Below, one piece after another: positions 40,345 through 53,522 of a stretch of DNA of 64,000 nt. Position 1 is the first letter of the stretch. Every line of letters starts with the position of its first letter. A model generated the notes under the pieces. That model was not told the origin of the DNA. It did no database searches and was given only the letters and a program-made list of their open reading frames with translations. The stretch lies in NCBI RefSeq assembly GCF_027271155.1, contig NZ_CP114542.1, positions 930,001 to 994,000 on the forward strand, read 5' to 3'. The DNA is from Brevundimonas subvibrioides (GTDB taxonomy: Bacteria; Pseudomonadota; Alphaproteobacteria; Caulobacterales; Caulobacteraceae). The position numbers and the translations under genes were made by a program.

Positions 40345-41892
40345 TTGACCGCCCGAGAGACAGACCGTCCCCGCTGGACCGAAGCCGAGCGCCTTCAGGC
40401 CCTGCAGGACTACGGCATTCTGGACACGGCGCGCGAGGCCGCCTTCGACGACATCGTGTCCCTGCTGGCGACCGTGTTCGACGCGCCCATCGCCCTGGTC
40501 AATCTGATCGACGAGGATCGGGCCTGGTTCAAGGCCGAGGTCGGGACCGGCATGACGGGCAGTCCGCTGGGCGTGTCCTTCTGTGCCCGGGCGATCGAGG
40601 ACGACACCGACCGGCTGGTCGTGGCCGATGCGACCCGGGATGTGCGCTTTGCCGACAATCCGCTGGTGACGGGGGCACCGCATCTGCGCTTCTATGCCGG
40701 ACAGGTGCTGCGCACGCCGGAAGGTCTGCCGCTGGGGGCGCTGTGCGTCCACGACGTCAGGCCGCGGCCCGAGGGCCTGACACCGGCCCAGGACAAGGCG
40801 CTGGAGGTTCTGGCCGGTCAGGTCATGGCCCAGATCGAGTTGAAGCGGGCCGTGCGCGAGCGCGATCAGGGCATTGCCGATCTGGCGGAAAGCGAGTCGA
40901 AATTCCGGGCCATCGCCGACTCCATGCCCCAGATGGTGTGGTCGACCCGACCGGACGGCTTCCACGACTACTACAATGCCCGCTGGTACGAGTTCACCGG
41001 CGTGCCTGCCGGTTCGACCGACGGCGAGGGATGGAGCGGCATGTTCCACCCCGAGGACCAGGATCGCGCCCGGGCGGCCTGGCGGCACTCGCTGGAGACC
41101 GGCGACCTTTACGAGATCGAATATCGGCTGCGGCGCGCGGACGGGGTGTATCGCTGGGCGCTGGGTCGGGCGACGCCGATCCGGAACGCGGAGCGTCAGG
41201 TCGTCCGCTGGTTCGGCACCTGCACCGACATCGACGAGCTGAAGCGGATGGAGCAGGGCAAGGACCTGCTGAGCCAGGAACTGAGCCACCGCATCAAGAA
41301 CATCTTCGCCGTCATCTCGGCCCTGATCGCCCTGTCGGCCCGGGAACACCCGGAGGCCAGGGCGTTCGCCGCCGCCGTCCGGAACCGCATCGGGGCGCTG
41401 GCCCGCGCCCATGAGTTCGTGCGGCCGCACTCGGAGGTGTCCCGGCCCACGGTGGGCAACACCACCCTTCACACCTTCCTGAATGCCCTGTTCGTGCCCT
41501 ATGCGGACAACAGCGGCAGGCCCCGCGTGCTGATCCAGGGCGACGACGCCGTGTTCGACGACCAGTCGGCGACCTCGGTGGCTCTGCTGTTCCACGAACT
41601 GGCGACCAATGCGGCGAAATACGGGGCCCTGTCGAGGCCGGACGGGCGGGTCCTTCTGACCACGCGCGCCGAGGACGACCGCTTCATCCTGAGCTGGAGG
41701 GAAATCGGCGGGCCGGCGGTGACGGGCGAGCCTGTCCGTTCCGGCTTTGGATCGTCGCTGGCCACCCTGTCGGTCGAGGGTCAATTGGGTGGACGGCTGG
41801 AACGAAGCTGGCGGCCGGAGGGTTTGATCGTGGAAGCCGACCTTCCTGCCACTGCGCTCTCACGACGCAGGGCGGCCCTGAAACGTTCCTGA
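40345..41892 (+). CDS. GAF-PAS sensor histidine kinase, HWE family
   Basis: The TTG-started 515-residue protein has a GAF domain (about 15-170), a PAS domain with PAC (about 185-300, ending WFGTCTDIDELKRMEQG), and an HWE kinase core. The phospho-acceptor is H315 in LSQELSHRIKNIFAV, the N-box is LLFHELATNAAKYGALS and the WxE motif is LSWREIGGP. No membrane segment: a cytoplasmic light, redox or ligand sensor is possible. The adjacent lone receiver is the likely partner. Confidence 0.93.
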   Translation: MTARETDRPRWTEAERLQALQDYGILDTAREAAFDDIVSLLATVFDAPIALVNLIDEDRAWFKAEVGTGMTGSPLGVSFCARAIEDDTDRLVVADATRDVRFADNPLVTGAPHLRFYAGQVLRTPEGLPLGALCVHDVRPRPEGLTPAQDKALEVLAGQVMAQIELKRAVRERDQGIADLAESESKFRAIADSMPQMVWSTRPDGFHDYYNARWYEFTGVPAGSTDGEGWSGMFHPEDQDRARAAWRHSLETGDLYEIEYRLRRADGVYRWALGRATPIRNAERQVVRWFGTCTDIDELKRMEQGKDLLSQELSHRIKNIFAVISALIALSAREHPEARAFAAAVRNRIGALARAHEFVRPHSEVSRPTVGNTTLHTFLNALFVPYADNSGRPRVLIQGDDAVFDDQSATSVALLFHELATNAAKYGALSRPDGRVLLTTRAEDDRFILSWREIGGPAVTGEPVRSGFGSSLATLSVEGQLGGRLERSWRPEGLIVEADLPATALSRRRAALKRS

Positions 41893-41965
41893 AACCGATA
41901 ACCGCGTTTTGCGTTTGCTGGCGGAAGCGGGACGAACTGACACAGAGACTGAAACGAAAAGACCC

Positions 41966-42373
41966 ATGACTGCGCGTATCCTGATCATCGAGGACGAGGC
42001 CCTTGTGGCTATGGAACTCCGCTTCGTGCTGGAGGACCTCGGGCATGACGTGATCGGGACCGTGGCGGACGCCCGCGCGGCGCGCGTCATGGCCTCCAGA
42101 GCCGACATCGACCTGGCTCTGGTGGACATCCACCTTCAGGACGGGCCGACGGGAATCGAACTGGGTCGCGAGCTGGGCCAGGACAGGGGTGTGACCGTGC
42201 TGTTCATGACCGCCAACCCGGGTATGGTGCGCGATGGTGTCGCCGGCACGATCGGGGTCCTGACCAAACCGACCGACGAGCGCGCGGTCCAGACCGCCGT
42301 CGACTATGCCCTTCGCCGTCGCATGGGCCGCCCGGTCGAATATGCGCCGCCGGAGTTGCAGCTGTTCGCGTAA
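41966..42373 (+). CDS. Single-domain response regulator (receiver only)
   Basis: The start MTARILIIEDEALVAMELRF gives 135 residues. The acidic pair is E9-D10, the phospho-acceptor is D54 in LALVDIHLQDG, and the conserved lysine is in GVLTKPTDE. No output domain, so it relays phosphate or acts by protein contact. It follows the HWE kinase after 73 bp; such pairs feed alphaproteobacterial stress or phosphorelay systems. Confidence 0.93.
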   Translation: MTARILIIEDEALVAMELRFVLEDLGHDVIGTVADARAARVMASRADIDLALVDIHLQDGPTGIELGRELGQDRGVTVLFMTANPGMVRDGVAGTIGVLTKPTDERAVQTAVDYALRRRMGRPVEYAPPELQLFA

Positions 42374-42425
42374 CGCCGGATCTGAAGCGGCCGCCCACCC
42401 CGGGGCGGGCAGGCAGAAGGTCAGA

Positions 42426-43433
42426 TCACCAGACCCCGATCTTTTCGGCCTCATGGTGGGAGATCGGATGATGGGCGCGGGCGTGGTCTTCCTCGGCGAG
42501 GAAGCGGACGGCCTCCAGCGCGGCCATACAGCCCATGCCCGCCGCGGTCACGGCCTGGCGATAGACATCGTCGGTGACGTCGCCGGCGGCGTAGCAGCCC
42601 TCGACATTCGTCGAGGTGGTGCCCGGCTTCACGACCAGATAGCCGCCCTGCTTGGTCTCAAGCTGACCCAGGAACAGTTCCGATGACGGCGCGTGACCGA
42701 TGGCGATGAAGACCCCGTCGCAGGACCGCTCGTGCGTCTCGCCGGATTTGGCATTCTTCAGTCGTACGCCGGTGACGTTGGAGGCGACCCCGTCATTGTG
42801 GCCCAGGATCTCGTCGACCTGGTGGTCCCAGACCACCTCGACCTTCGGGTTGGCGAACAGCCGGTCCTGCAGGATCTTTTCGGCGCGGAACTCGTCCTTC
42901 CTGTGCACCACGGTCACCCCGGCGGCGAAATTGGTCAGGAACAGCGCCTCTTCGACGGCCGTATTGCCACCGCCGACCACCACGACCTGCTTGCCGCGAT
43001 AGAAGAAGCCGTCGCAGGTGGCGCAGGCGCTGACGCCGAAGCCCTGGTATTTCGCTTCGGATTCCAGACCCAGCCACTTGGCCTGGGCCCCGGTGGAGAT
43101 GATGACCGTCTCGGCCAGAATTTCGGTGCCACTGTCCAGCTTCAGTCGGAAGGGGCGCTGCGACAGGTCGCAGGACACCACGATGTCCTCGATGATCTCG
43201 GTACCGACGTGAAGGGCCTGGGCCTTCATCTGCTCCATCAGCCAGGGGCCCTGGATGACCTCGGCGAAGCCCGGGTAGTTCTCCACGTCGGTCGTGATGG
43301 TCAGCTGACCGCCCGGCTGGATGCCGGCGATGACGATGGGGTTCAGGCTGGCCCGCGCCGCATAGATGGCGGCGGTCCATCCGGCGGGGCCGGAACCGAT
43401 GATGGCGACACGGGTGGTTATGGGATGGCTCAT
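42426..43433 (-). CDS. trxB: Thioredoxin reductase
   Basis: The 335-residue flavoprotein reduces thioredoxin with NADPH. It has the FAD site IIGSGPAGWTAAIYAARA (about 11-28), redox cysteines C137 and C140 in SACATCDGFFYRG, the NADPH site VVVVGGGNTAVEEALFL, and the C-terminal FAD motif GCYAAGDVTDDVYRQAVTAAGMGCMAAL. It is convergent with the response-regulator gene. Confidence 0.97.
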   Translation of the reverse strand: MSHPITTRVAIIGSGPAGWTAAIYAARASLNPIVIAGIQPGGQLTITTDVENYPGFAEVIQGPWLMEQMKAQALHVGTEIIEDIVVSCDLSQRPFRLKLDSGTEILAETVIISTGAQAKWLGLESEAKYQGFGVSACATCDGFFYRGKQVVVVGGGNTAVEEALFLTNFAAGVTVVHRKDEFRAEKILQDRLFANPKVEVVWDHQVDEILGHNDGVASNVTGVRLKNAKSGETHERSCDGVFIAIGHAPSSELFLGQLETKQGGYLVVKPGTTSTNVEGCYAAGDVTDDVYRQAVTAAGMGCMAALEAVRFLAEEDHARAHHPISHHEAEKIGVW

Positions 43434-43497
43434 GAGTGCTATCTAGTCGCTGATTCCGCCGGGCGCGATGCCCGCAGGTGTGGATAAGGATCGTCTC

Positions 43498-43848
43498 ATG
43501 CAGGGTCGCAGTTACATCGGGATCTTCATCGCCCTGGGCGCGGCGGTCGGGGCCGGCATCGGCTATGTCGTCGGCAGCATTCTGATCGGTCTGATCATCG
43601 GGTTCACCCTGGGGATCGCCGCGGGCCTGGCGCTGGATGCGCGGGGTAGCAAACGAAGCGCAACCCGCCGCAGTGACGATGGCGGAGACGCCGCGATCTT
43701 TCCCCTGATCATGGGCACCGGGAGCGACGGCCACGGTCACGGCCACGGTCACGGCCACGGCCACGGCCACGGCTCGCACGGCGACGGGGGATCTGACGGG
43801 GGTGGAGACGGCGGCGGCGGAGGCGGAGGCGGAGGCGGAGGCGACTGA
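43498..43848 (+). CDS. Membrane protein with His-Gly and Gly tandem-repeat tail
   Basis: The start MQGRSYIGIFIALGAAVGAG has AAGGA 7 nt upstream; an upstream in-frame ATG at 43468 is less likely. The 116-residue protein has one or two hydrophobic helices rich in Gly (about 5-45). The tail contains GHGHGHGHGHGHGHG and a terminal run of glycine coded by hexanucleotide repeats (about 43729-43773 and 43803-43848). The His run could bind metal. The repeats may vary in length by slippage. Function unknown. Confidence 0.6.
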   Translation: MQGRSYIGIFIALGAAVGAGIGYVVGSILIGLIIGFTLGIAAGLALDARGSKRSATRRSDDGGDAAIFPLIMGTGSDGHGHGHGHGHGHGHGSHGDGGSDGGGDGGGGGGGGGGGD

Positions 43849-43851
43849 GCC

Positions 43852-44868
43852 TTACCGCGACTGCGGCCCAGGAAAGTTGCGCCTGTCCATCGCCTTCAGC
43901 ACCGCCCGCGCGGCCCGGTCGGTCTCGGCCAGTGGCGGATAGGTCCAGGTCTCCAGCACGTCGTCGAAGGGTCGCGCCGCGCCGCGTTTGGCAAGGTCGG
44001 CGTGCAGCCGGGCGAACTTGCCGGGCGGCTTCCGTGCAATCATGGGCAGGATGTGGACGGGCTTGCCGGTCGAGGCGGCCTCGGCGGCCATATTGGCGCT
44101 GTCCTCGGTGACCAGGATGTGGTCGGCCGTCTCCAGGAAGGCGAACATCGGATTGGGTCCGCTCCCGTCCCAGATCCAGCCGGGCAGATCGGAAAGCCGC
44201 GTCGTCATCGCCGCGCGCGCCAGAGCCGGGGTGCGTCGCGAGAAGCTCAGCAACAGGGCGCCGCCGACGGCGCGCACCGCCGCCTCGATCCGGTCGGCCA
44301 GGGCCAGGGCGTGGTCCTCGGTCAGGTCGAAGGCCTTCGAGCGGCCGCCGATCAGGACCGTCACGCGCGGTCGGGACAGGGCATCCAGCCGGTCGGCGAA
44401 GGCGGGCGCGGCGGCGGCCAGGGCCCCGGGCGTGATCCGGTGCGGCGAGCCGGTGATGGAGACGACATTCGGAGCGGTCAGGCCGTCATGGGCCGGGGCC
44501 ACGATCAGGTCGAATCCGGCCGGGTCGATGCGCGGGTCCTGGGTCTGGACGACGAAGGTGCGGCCGCCACTCAGACGACGGGCCGCCAGCGACAGGGGCA
44601 GGGTCGCGCGGCCGGTAGCGATCCACAGATCGGGCCAGGGCTGGCCCTCGGTCGGAAAAGGCGCGTCACCGGCCGGGTCCAGCATCCCGGGCGACTTGAG
44701 GCCGACCGGCAGCCAGTCGAACGCCCGCCGCCAGCGAACGCGCTTCACGGTGATCTCTGCAGGCGTCAGCCGCGCGATGGCCTCCGCCAGACCGAGTGCC
44801 TGATTTTCCATGCCGACCCGGCCGTCGGAGACGACCTGGATGCGAAGAGGGCCGGAGCCTATTTCCAC
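43852..44868 (-). CDS. ELM1/DUF1022-type family protein
   Basis: The GTG-started 338-residue protein matches the mitochondrial-fission ELM1 family found in alphaproteobacteria and plants: [21 protein letters not shown] near the start, the ARPSHD-like [33 protein letters not shown] block, [14 protein letters not shown] and [25 protein letters not shown]. The fold resembles GT-B glycosyltransferases. Role in bacteria is not settled. It overlaps the greA stop by 10 bp. Confidence 0.87.
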   Translation of the reverse strand: MEIGSGPLRIQVVSDGRVGMENQALGLAEAIARLTPAEITVKRVRWRRAFDWLPVGLKSPGMLDPAGDAPFPTEGQPWPDLWIATGRATLPLSLAARRLSGGRTFVVQTQDPRIDPAGFDLIVAPAHDGLTAPNVVSITGSPHRITPGALAAAAPAFADRLDALSRPRVTVLIGGRSKAFDLTEDHALALADRIEAAVRAVGGALLLSFSRRTPALARAAMTTRLSDLPGWIWDGSGPNPMFAFLETADHILVTEDSANMAAEAASTGKPVHILPMIARKPPGKFARLHADLAKRGAARPFDDVLETWTYPPLAETDRAARAVLKAMDRRNFPGPQSR

Positions 44869-45332
44869 TCGACCTTGAGGATTTCGTAGGCCTTCACGCC
44901 GCCGGGGGTGTTCACCTCGACCGTGTCGCCGACCGACTTGGAGATCATGGCGCGTGCGATGGGCGACGAGATCGAGATCTTGCCCTTCTTCACATCGGCC
45001 TCATGCTCGCCGACGATCTGGTAACGGCCCTCTTCCTCGGTGTCCTCGTCGACCACGGTGACGGTCGCGCCGAACTTGACCTGGTCGCCGCTCAGCTTGG
45101 ATACGTCGATGACCTGGGCGCGGCTGATCTTGTCCTCGATCTCGGCGATCGACCCTTCGATCCAGCCCTGACGCTCTTTCGCAGCGTGATATTCAGCGTT
45201 TTCCGACAGGTCGCCGTGTTCGCGCGCCTCGGAAATGGCGGCGATCACGCTGGGCCGTTCCACCGACTTCAATTGCTTAAGCTGATCGTCGAGGGAGCGG
45301 TATCCCTCGGCCGTCATCGGCACTTTTTCCAT
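44859..45332 (-). CDS. greA: Transcription elongation factor GreA
   Basis: The start [20 protein letters not shown] gives 157 residues, the usual length. The N-terminal coiled coil (about 1-75) carries [25 protein letters not shown], with the acidic tip residues that trigger RNA cleavage in backtracked polymerase. The C-terminal FKBP-like domain ends [33 protein letters not shown]. The ELM1-like gene follows with overlap. Confidence 0.97.
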   Translation of the reverse strand: MEKVPMTAEGYRSLDDQLKQLKSVERPSVIAAISEAREHGDLSENAEYHAAKERQGWIEGSIAEIEDKISRAQVIDVSKLSGDQVKFGATVTVVDEDTEEEGRYQIVGEHEADVKKGKISISSPIARAMISKSVGDTVEVNTPGGVKAYEILKVEWK

Positions 45333-45473
45333 GTGGTCGTGATTTTTCTGGGTTGTCGCCCGGTAAACCGGAGAGGGGACTGAAGAGAAACTCTGGCGAA
45401 AGCACTGGGTCGCTGGGCGCGCGCGACCGGCCGAAGACACTAGGGCAGGCCAACCGAAAACTCAAGGTGGGGG

Positions 45474-45704
45474 TCAGGTGGCAGGCGGGGGCACCGCCCG
45501 GGGCGGGCTTTCGGCGGCGACCCGGCCCGCCCGGTCGCGGGTCAGGGCGTTGCGCGCCACGCGGTAGGCGATCCAGGCCACCAAGCCCGCAGCGAGCAGG
45601 GCGGCGAGACCGGACATCACGGCGATGCCCATGGCGATGAAGGCCAGAAACAGGGCGACGGCAGCGGCCAGGGCCGCACAGATGTGGATCATTCGAAGAC
45701 GCAT
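45474..45704 (-). CDS. Small two-helix membrane protein, unknown
   Basis: The 76-residue protein starts MRLRMIHICAALAAAVALFLAF and has a second helix IAVMSGLAALLAAGLVAWIAY, then an Arg/Pro-rich tail. Both termini are probably cytoplasmic. It lies 140 bp upstream of greA on the same strand. No family recognised; the long open reverse frames typical of this GC content keep confidence moderate. Confidence 0.5.
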   Translation of the reverse strand: MRLRMIHICAALAAAVALFLAFIAMGIAVMSGLAALLAAGLVAWIAYRVARNALTRDRAGRVAAESPPRAVPPPAT

Positions 45705-45752
45705 GGGCCGCTTAACGCCCGCACGCCGCCATGGTTGCCGGGGCGGCGACCG

Positions 45753-46418
45753 TCAGGCGTAGGCGTAGGGTCCGCCGCGTTCCAGCGCCTGCTGATAGGC
45801 CGGGCGTGCATGGATGGCGGTCAGGAAGGCCTTCAGCCGGGGCTTGTCCTTGCCATAGGGCGCGCGGCTGGCCCCGGCCTCCAGCGGGAAGCTCATCATG
45901 ATGTCGGCGGCGCTGAAGGTCTCGCCTGCGAACCAGGCGGATTTGGTCAGTTCGGCCTCCCAGTAGGCCGTGTGGCTGGCGATCTGGGGGTCGATGAAGC
46001 CGGTCTGGGCCTTGTTCGAGATCGCCTTGACCAGTGGCCTGACCAGACCCGGTGACCGGGTCGGCAACTGGCCGAAGATCAGTTTCAGCAGCAGGGGCGT
46101 CATGGCAGACCCCTCGGCATAGTGCAGCCAGTAGGTGAAGCGGCGCCCTTCCGGCGAGCCCGGCTGGGGTTTCAGCCCCCGCCCGGGATAGGCCTCCAGC
46201 AGATATTCGACGATGGCGCCGGTCTCGGCGACCACGATATCGCCGTCCTGGATCACCGGCGACTTGCCCAGCGGGTGGATGGCGCGCAGCTCGGGCGGGG
46301 CCAGCATGGTCTTTGCGTCGCGCCCGTAGCGCTTCACCTCATAGGGCAGGCCCATCTCTTCCAGCAGCCACAGCACGCGCTGCGAGCGGGAGTTGTTCAG
46401 GTGATGGACGACGATCAT
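45753..46418 (-). CDS. Glutathione S-transferase family protein
   Basis: The start MIVVHHLNNSRSQRVLWLLE gives 221 residues. The thioredoxin-like N-domain (1-80) has the serine-containing NNSRSQRVLWLLEEMGLPYEV active-site region and the glutathione motif VIQDGDIVVAETGAIVEYLLE. The helical C-domain carries WFAGETFSAADIMMSFPLEA. Probable beta-like transferase of glutathione to electrophiles. The longer frame upstream was rejected for lack of conservation. Confidence 0.94.
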   Translation of the reverse strand: MIVVHHLNNSRSQRVLWLLEEMGLPYEVKRYGRDAKTMLAPPELRAIHPLGKSPVIQDGDIVVAETGAIVEYLLEAYPGRGLKPQPGSPEGRRFTYWLHYAEGSAMTPLLLKLIFGQLPTRSPGLVRPLVKAISNKAQTGFIDPQIASHTAYWEAELTKSAWFAGETFSAADIMMSFPLEAGASRAPYGKDKPRLKAFLTAIHARPAYQQALERGGPYAYA

Positions 46419-46569
46419 GGTGCGGCTCCGCTGACGACGCGTCACCTTAGCGGAGTTGACGCCACGGAGCGCAAGCCCGGCGTCAGCCGGTCCGCCCGCT
46501 CCGGACGCGCGCCTCGACCCCGGCTCACCGGCGTTGAAACCCTGCTCGGTTTCGCCCACACCTTAACGC

Positions 46570-47613
46570 ATGACCACGCCCGAACCGCGCCTGACCAGTC
46601 TCGCCCACGGCGGGGGATGCGGCTGCAAGCTGTCGCCCGGCGTGCTGCGCGACATCCTGTCCGGAATGCCCCAGGCGGCGGCCTTCGCCAGCCTGATGGT
46701 CGGCACCGAGACCAGCGATGACGCGGCGGTCTGGCGGCTGAACGACACCCAGGCGCTGGTGGCGACCACGGACTTCTTCATGCCGGTGGTGGACGATCCG
46801 TTCGACTTCGGCCGGATCGCCGCGACCAATGCCCTGTCCGACGTCTATGCCATGGGCGGGCGACCGATCCTGGCGCTGGCCCTGGTCGGGATGCCGGTGA
46901 ACGTGCTGTCGACCGGGACGATCGGACAGATCCTGGCGGGCGGGGCCAGCGTCTGCGCCGAGGCGGGAATCCCGATTGCCGGGGGCCATTCGATCGACAG
47001 CGTGGAGCCGATCTACGGGCTGGTCGCCCTGGGGCTGGTGCATCCCGACCGGGTGCGGACCAACCGGGGTGCACAGGCCGGCGACGTCCTGATCCTGACC
47101 AAGGGGCTGGGCGTGGGCGTGCTCAGCGCGGCGCTGAAACAGGGGCGGCTGGATCAGGCGGGCTATGCGACGATGCTGGCCTCGACGACGGAGCTGAACG
47201 CGGTCGGGGCCGATCTGGCGGACGTCGATGCGGTCCACGCCATGACCGATGTGACCGGCTTCGGTCTTCTGGGCCATGCGCTGGAGATGGCGCGGGGGTC
47301 CGGACGGGCGGTCGAGATCGAGGCGGCGGCCGTGCCGCTGCTGGACGGGGTCGAGACCCTGGCGCGCGATGGCGTGCGGACCGGGGCCTCAGGGCGGAAC
47401 TGGGACAGCTATGGCGCGGGCGTATCCTTGTCGGACGGATTCGACGGCTGGCGACGCGACCTGCTGACGGATCCGCAGACCTCGGGCGGCCTGCTGATCG
47501 CAGTGGCTCCCGACGCAGCTCCTGGCGTTCTCGCCCGGGTCCGTGCGGCAGGCTTCGAGCGGGCCGCCATCGTCGGCCGGATGATCGAGGGCACCGGAGT
47601 GCAGGTCGTTTGA
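46570..47613 (+). CDS. selD: Selenide, water dikinase
   Basis: The 347-residue enzyme makes selenophosphate from selenide and ATP. The glycine-rich active site [17 protein letters not shown] has ordinary cysteine C17, not selenocysteine, and K20. The body includes [21 protein letters not shown] and [18 protein letters not shown]. Its stop overlaps the mnmH start, so selenium from this enzyme feeds the tRNA selenation enzyme next door. Confidence 0.97.
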   Translation: MTTPEPRLTSLAHGGGCGCKLSPGVLRDILSGMPQAAAFASLMVGTETSDDAAVWRLNDTQALVATTDFFMPVVDDPFDFGRIAATNALSDVYAMGGRPILALALVGMPVNVLSTGTIGQILAGGASVCAEAGIPIAGGHSIDSVEPIYGLVALGLVHPDRVRTNRGAQAGDVLILTKGLGVGVLSAALKQGRLDQAGYATMLASTTELNAVGADLADVDAVHAMTDVTGFGLLGHALEMARGSGRAVEIEAAAVPLLDGVETLARDGVRTGASGRNWDSYGAGVSLSDGFDGWRRDLLTDPQTSGGLLIAVAPDAAPGVLARVRAAGFERAAIVGRMIEGTGVQVV

Positions 47614-48692
47614 TCCGGCGCACGACCGATCTGTCGGCCGCGGCCCGCGCGGGCTTCCACGCCATCATCGATGTGCGCAGCCCCTCCGAGTTCGCCCTGG
47701 ATCACATTCCGGGGGCCATCAACCTGCCGGTGCTGGACGATACGGAGCGGGCGGAGATCGGGACCCTCTATGTCCAGTCGTCCAAATTCCTCGCCCGGCG
47801 CATCGGGGCGGCAAAGGTAGCGCGCAACATCGCCGCCCATCTGGACGGCGCGCTGAAGGACCGGGACGGCAGCTTTCGCCCCTTGGTCCACTGCTGGCGC
47901 GGCGGACAGCGCTCGGGGGCCATGGCGGCGGTGATGGACCAGATCGGCTGGCCGGTCACGGTGCTGGACGGTGGCTACATGACCTGGCGGCGCAGGGTCC
48001 AGGCGGCCCTGTATGGCGACGGCGCGGACCGGCAGGTCGTGCTGCTGGATGGCGGCACCGGTTCGGGCAAGACGGCGCTGCTGGCCCGGCTGGCGGAGCG
48101 CGGGGTTCAGGTCATCGATCTGGAGGGACTGGCTGCGCATCGCGGCTCCCTGTTCGGGGCGCTGAAGGACTGTCCGCAGCCGTCGCAGAAGCTGTTCGAA
48201 AGCCGTCTGTTCGTGGCGCTCGAAGGGCTGGACCCGGGCCGCCCGCTGGTCGTCGAGGCCGAAAGCAGCCGCATCGGGGCTCGCACCGTCCCGCCCGCCC
48301 TGTGGGCCGCCATGGGCCGGGCCCCGGTGGTCGAACTGTCCGCTCCCGTGGCCGCCCGCGCCGCCTTCTCGGCGCGGGTCTATGCCGATATCGCGGCGGA
48401 CCCGGCCGCGCTGGAGACCGCCCTGACCCGCCTGCCGCCGCATCATTCCAAAGAGACCGTCGCGGGCTGGAAAACCCTGGCGCGCGAGGGCGCGTTCGAG
48501 GCTCTCGCCGCCGCCCTCATCGCCGAACACTACGACCCCGCCTATCGGCGCACGTCGGCCCGGCGGGACCGGCCGGTACTGGGCCGGGTGGAGATGGCGG
48601 ACCTTTCCGACGGGGCGCTGGACCGGGCGGCGGATCGTTTGGTTGCAACCCTCTCCCCACAGACCGGCGAAGGCACTAGCGTCTCCTCATGA
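47610..48692 (+). CDS. mnmH: tRNA 2-selenouridine synthase
   Basis: The TTG-started 360-residue protein (SelU/YbbB) has an N-terminal rhodanese domain with the active cysteine C95 in [15 protein letters not shown]-loop domain ([16 protein letters not shown], about 148-163) follows and ends [18 protein letters not shown]. It replaces sulfur by selenium in wobble 2-thiouridine of tRNAs for Lys, Glu and Gln using selenophosphate. It is coupled to selD by a TTGA overlap and to the symporter by ATGA. Confidence 0.95.
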   Translation: MIRRTTDLSAAARAGFHAIIDVRSPSEFALDHIPGAINLPVLDDTERAEIGTLYVQSSKFLARRIGAAKVARNIAAHLDGALKDRDGSFRPLVHCWRGGQRSGAMAAVMDQIGWPVTVLDGGYMTWRRRVQAALYGDGADRQVVLLDGGTGSGKTALLARLAERGVQVIDLEGLAAHRGSLFGALKDCPQPSQKLFESRLFVALEGLDPGRPLVVEAESSRIGARTVPPALWAAMGRAPVVELSAPVAARAAFSARVYADIAADPAALETALTRLPPHHSKETVAGWKTLAREGAFEALAAALIAEHYDPAYRRTSARRDRPVLGRVEMADLSDGALDRAADRLVATLSPQTGEGTSVSS

Positions 48693-49975
48693 CCTCATCC
48701 CGCACGCGCTCCATCCTGACCTCCCTCAGCCTGTGGGTGCTGATCGCCCTGGTCGGGGGTGTGGCGGCGGGGGCGGCGGCGCAGGCGTATGGCATTCCGG
48801 GCGGGACGGGGACGATCGCGGTGGTCGATGCCCTGGGCCAGCTGTGGCTCAATGCGCTCAGGATGACGATCATCCCGCTGGTCTTCAGCCTTCTGGTCAC
48901 CGGCATCGCCTCCATCGCCGATGCGGCGGCCTCGGGGCGGCTAGCCTTGAAGGCGGTGCTGGTGTTCGCGGCCCTGCTGGTTGTCGCCACGGTCTGGGCC
49001 GTCGCCTCGTCGCTGGGGCTGCATATGCTGTGGCCGATCGACCCGGCAGGGGCCCGGGCCCTGATCGCCGGAGCGCCACCGGAGGCCTCCCGCGAAGTGG
49101 CTGGCAATGTCACCGGCGGCGGGTTCGAGGCCTTCCTGACGGGCCTGGCCCCGTCCAATCCGATCCGGGCGGCCGCCGACGACGCCATCCTGGCCATCGT
49201 CGTCTTCGCCATCGCATTCGGCTTCGCCACGACCAAACTGCCCGAGCGCCTGCGCCAGGCTGTCGCCGTCTTCTTCGAGGCGGTGGCCCAGACCATGATC
49301 GTCATCGTCCAGTGGGTGCTGGCGGTCGCCCCGCTGGGCGTGTTCGCCCTCGCCATGGGTGTGGGCCTGCGCGCCGGGCTGGGAGCCGCCGGCGTGCTGG
49401 GGCACTACATCGCCCTGGTGGTGCTCAGCCTGATCGGCCTGATCCTGCTGACCTATGGGATCGCCGTCGTGTTCGGCCGGATCAGCCTGTCGCGGTTCGC
49501 CTCGGCCGTCGCCCCGGCCCAGGTGGTGGCCTTCTCGACCCAGTCGTCCCTGGCCTGCCTGCCGGTGATGGTGGAGCGGGCGACGACGCGGCTGGGGGTC
49601 TCAGCCCCGACGGCGGGTCTCGTTCTGCCACTGGCGGTGGCGGTGTTCCGCATCACCTCGACCGTCGCCAACCTGGCCGTCGCCATCTATTGCGCCAGGC
49701 TGTTCGGCGTCGCCCTGTCACCGCAGGTCTTGCTGGCCGGCAGCGTGGCGGCACTCGCCATCAGCGTCGGCACCGTCGGCCTGCCCGGACAGGTCAGCTT
49801 CTTCGCCTCCATCGGCCCCATCTGCCTTGCCATGGGCATCCCGCTGCAGGTCCTGCCCCTGCTGCTGGCGGTCGAGGTCGTGCCCGACATCTTCCGCACG
49901 GTCGGCAATGTCACCGCCGATCTGGCGGCGGCGCGGATCGTGGAGGGGCAGGGGGCGGATGCGGCCGACGGCTGA
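48689..49975 (+). CDS. Dicarboxylate/amino acid:cation symporter (DAACS family)
   Basis: The 428-residue protein has eight or so membrane helices and the re-entrant loops of GltP/DctA transporters: the serine-rich VVAFSTQSSLACLPVMVERATT loop, MPTAGLVLPLAVAVFRITSTVANLA-type helix 7 region (no proline in the NMDGT-like position) and helix 8 SVGTVGLPGQVSFFASIGPIC. It moves glutamate, aspartate or a dicarboxylate with sodium or protons. It overlaps mnmH by 4 bp, unusual company for such a carrier. Confidence 0.9.
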   Translation: MTSSRTRSILTSLSLWVLIALVGGVAAGAAAQAYGIPGGTGTIAVVDALGQLWLNALRMTIIPLVFSLLVTGIASIADAAASGRLALKAVLVFAALLVVATVWAVASSLGLHMLWPIDPAGARALIAGAPPEASREVAGNVTGGGFEAFLTGLAPSNPIRAAADDAILAIVVFAIAFGFATTKLPERLRQAVAVFFEAVAQTMIVIVQWVLAVAPLGVFALAMGVGLRAGLGAAGVLGHYIALVVLSLIGLILLTYGIAVVFGRISLSRFASAVAPAQVVAFSTQSSLACLPVMVERATTRLGVSAPTAGLVLPLAVAVFRITSTVANLAVAIYCARLFGVALSPQVLLAGSVAALAISVGTVGLPGQVSFFASIGPICLAMGIPLQVLPLLLAVEVVPDIFRTVGNVTADLAAARIVEGQGADAADG

Positions 49976-50208
49976 GCGGAGGTCTGGAGTCAGTGGGCGT
50001 GGTTGCATCCACTGCACCGACCCGTTCCTCACCTCCCCGACCGCCTCAGCCTGTCCAGCGATGTCGCGGCACGCAGCAGGGCGTTGGCGGCGTCTGTCTT
50101 GTCCTGGCTCAACAGGGCGGCCAGCCCTCAATCCACTGGCCCGTGAGACCCCCCATCCGTCAGCCTTCGGCTGCCACCTTCTCCCGCAAGGGGCGAAGGA
50201 AAAGGACC
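49976..50208. other. Intergenic region with a half palindrome and a possible gene remnant
   Basis: Positions 50140-50205 hold half of the family C palindrome (CCATCCGTCAGCC and CCACCTTCTCCCGCAAGGGG). On the minus strand 50027-50127 a frame reads GLAALLSQDKTDAANALLRA and ATSLDRLRRSGR before a stop, with codon use like a real protein end. It may be a remnant cut off by the palindrome. No family recognised. Confidence 0.3.
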
Positions 50209-53511
<3,303 letters not shown>

Positions 53512-53522
53512 CTCAGCCTCCT

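Noticed and set aside
43729..43848. Short tandem repeats as a CRISPR or origin
   Set aside because: Period is six bases and in frame with a His-Gly/Gly protein tail.
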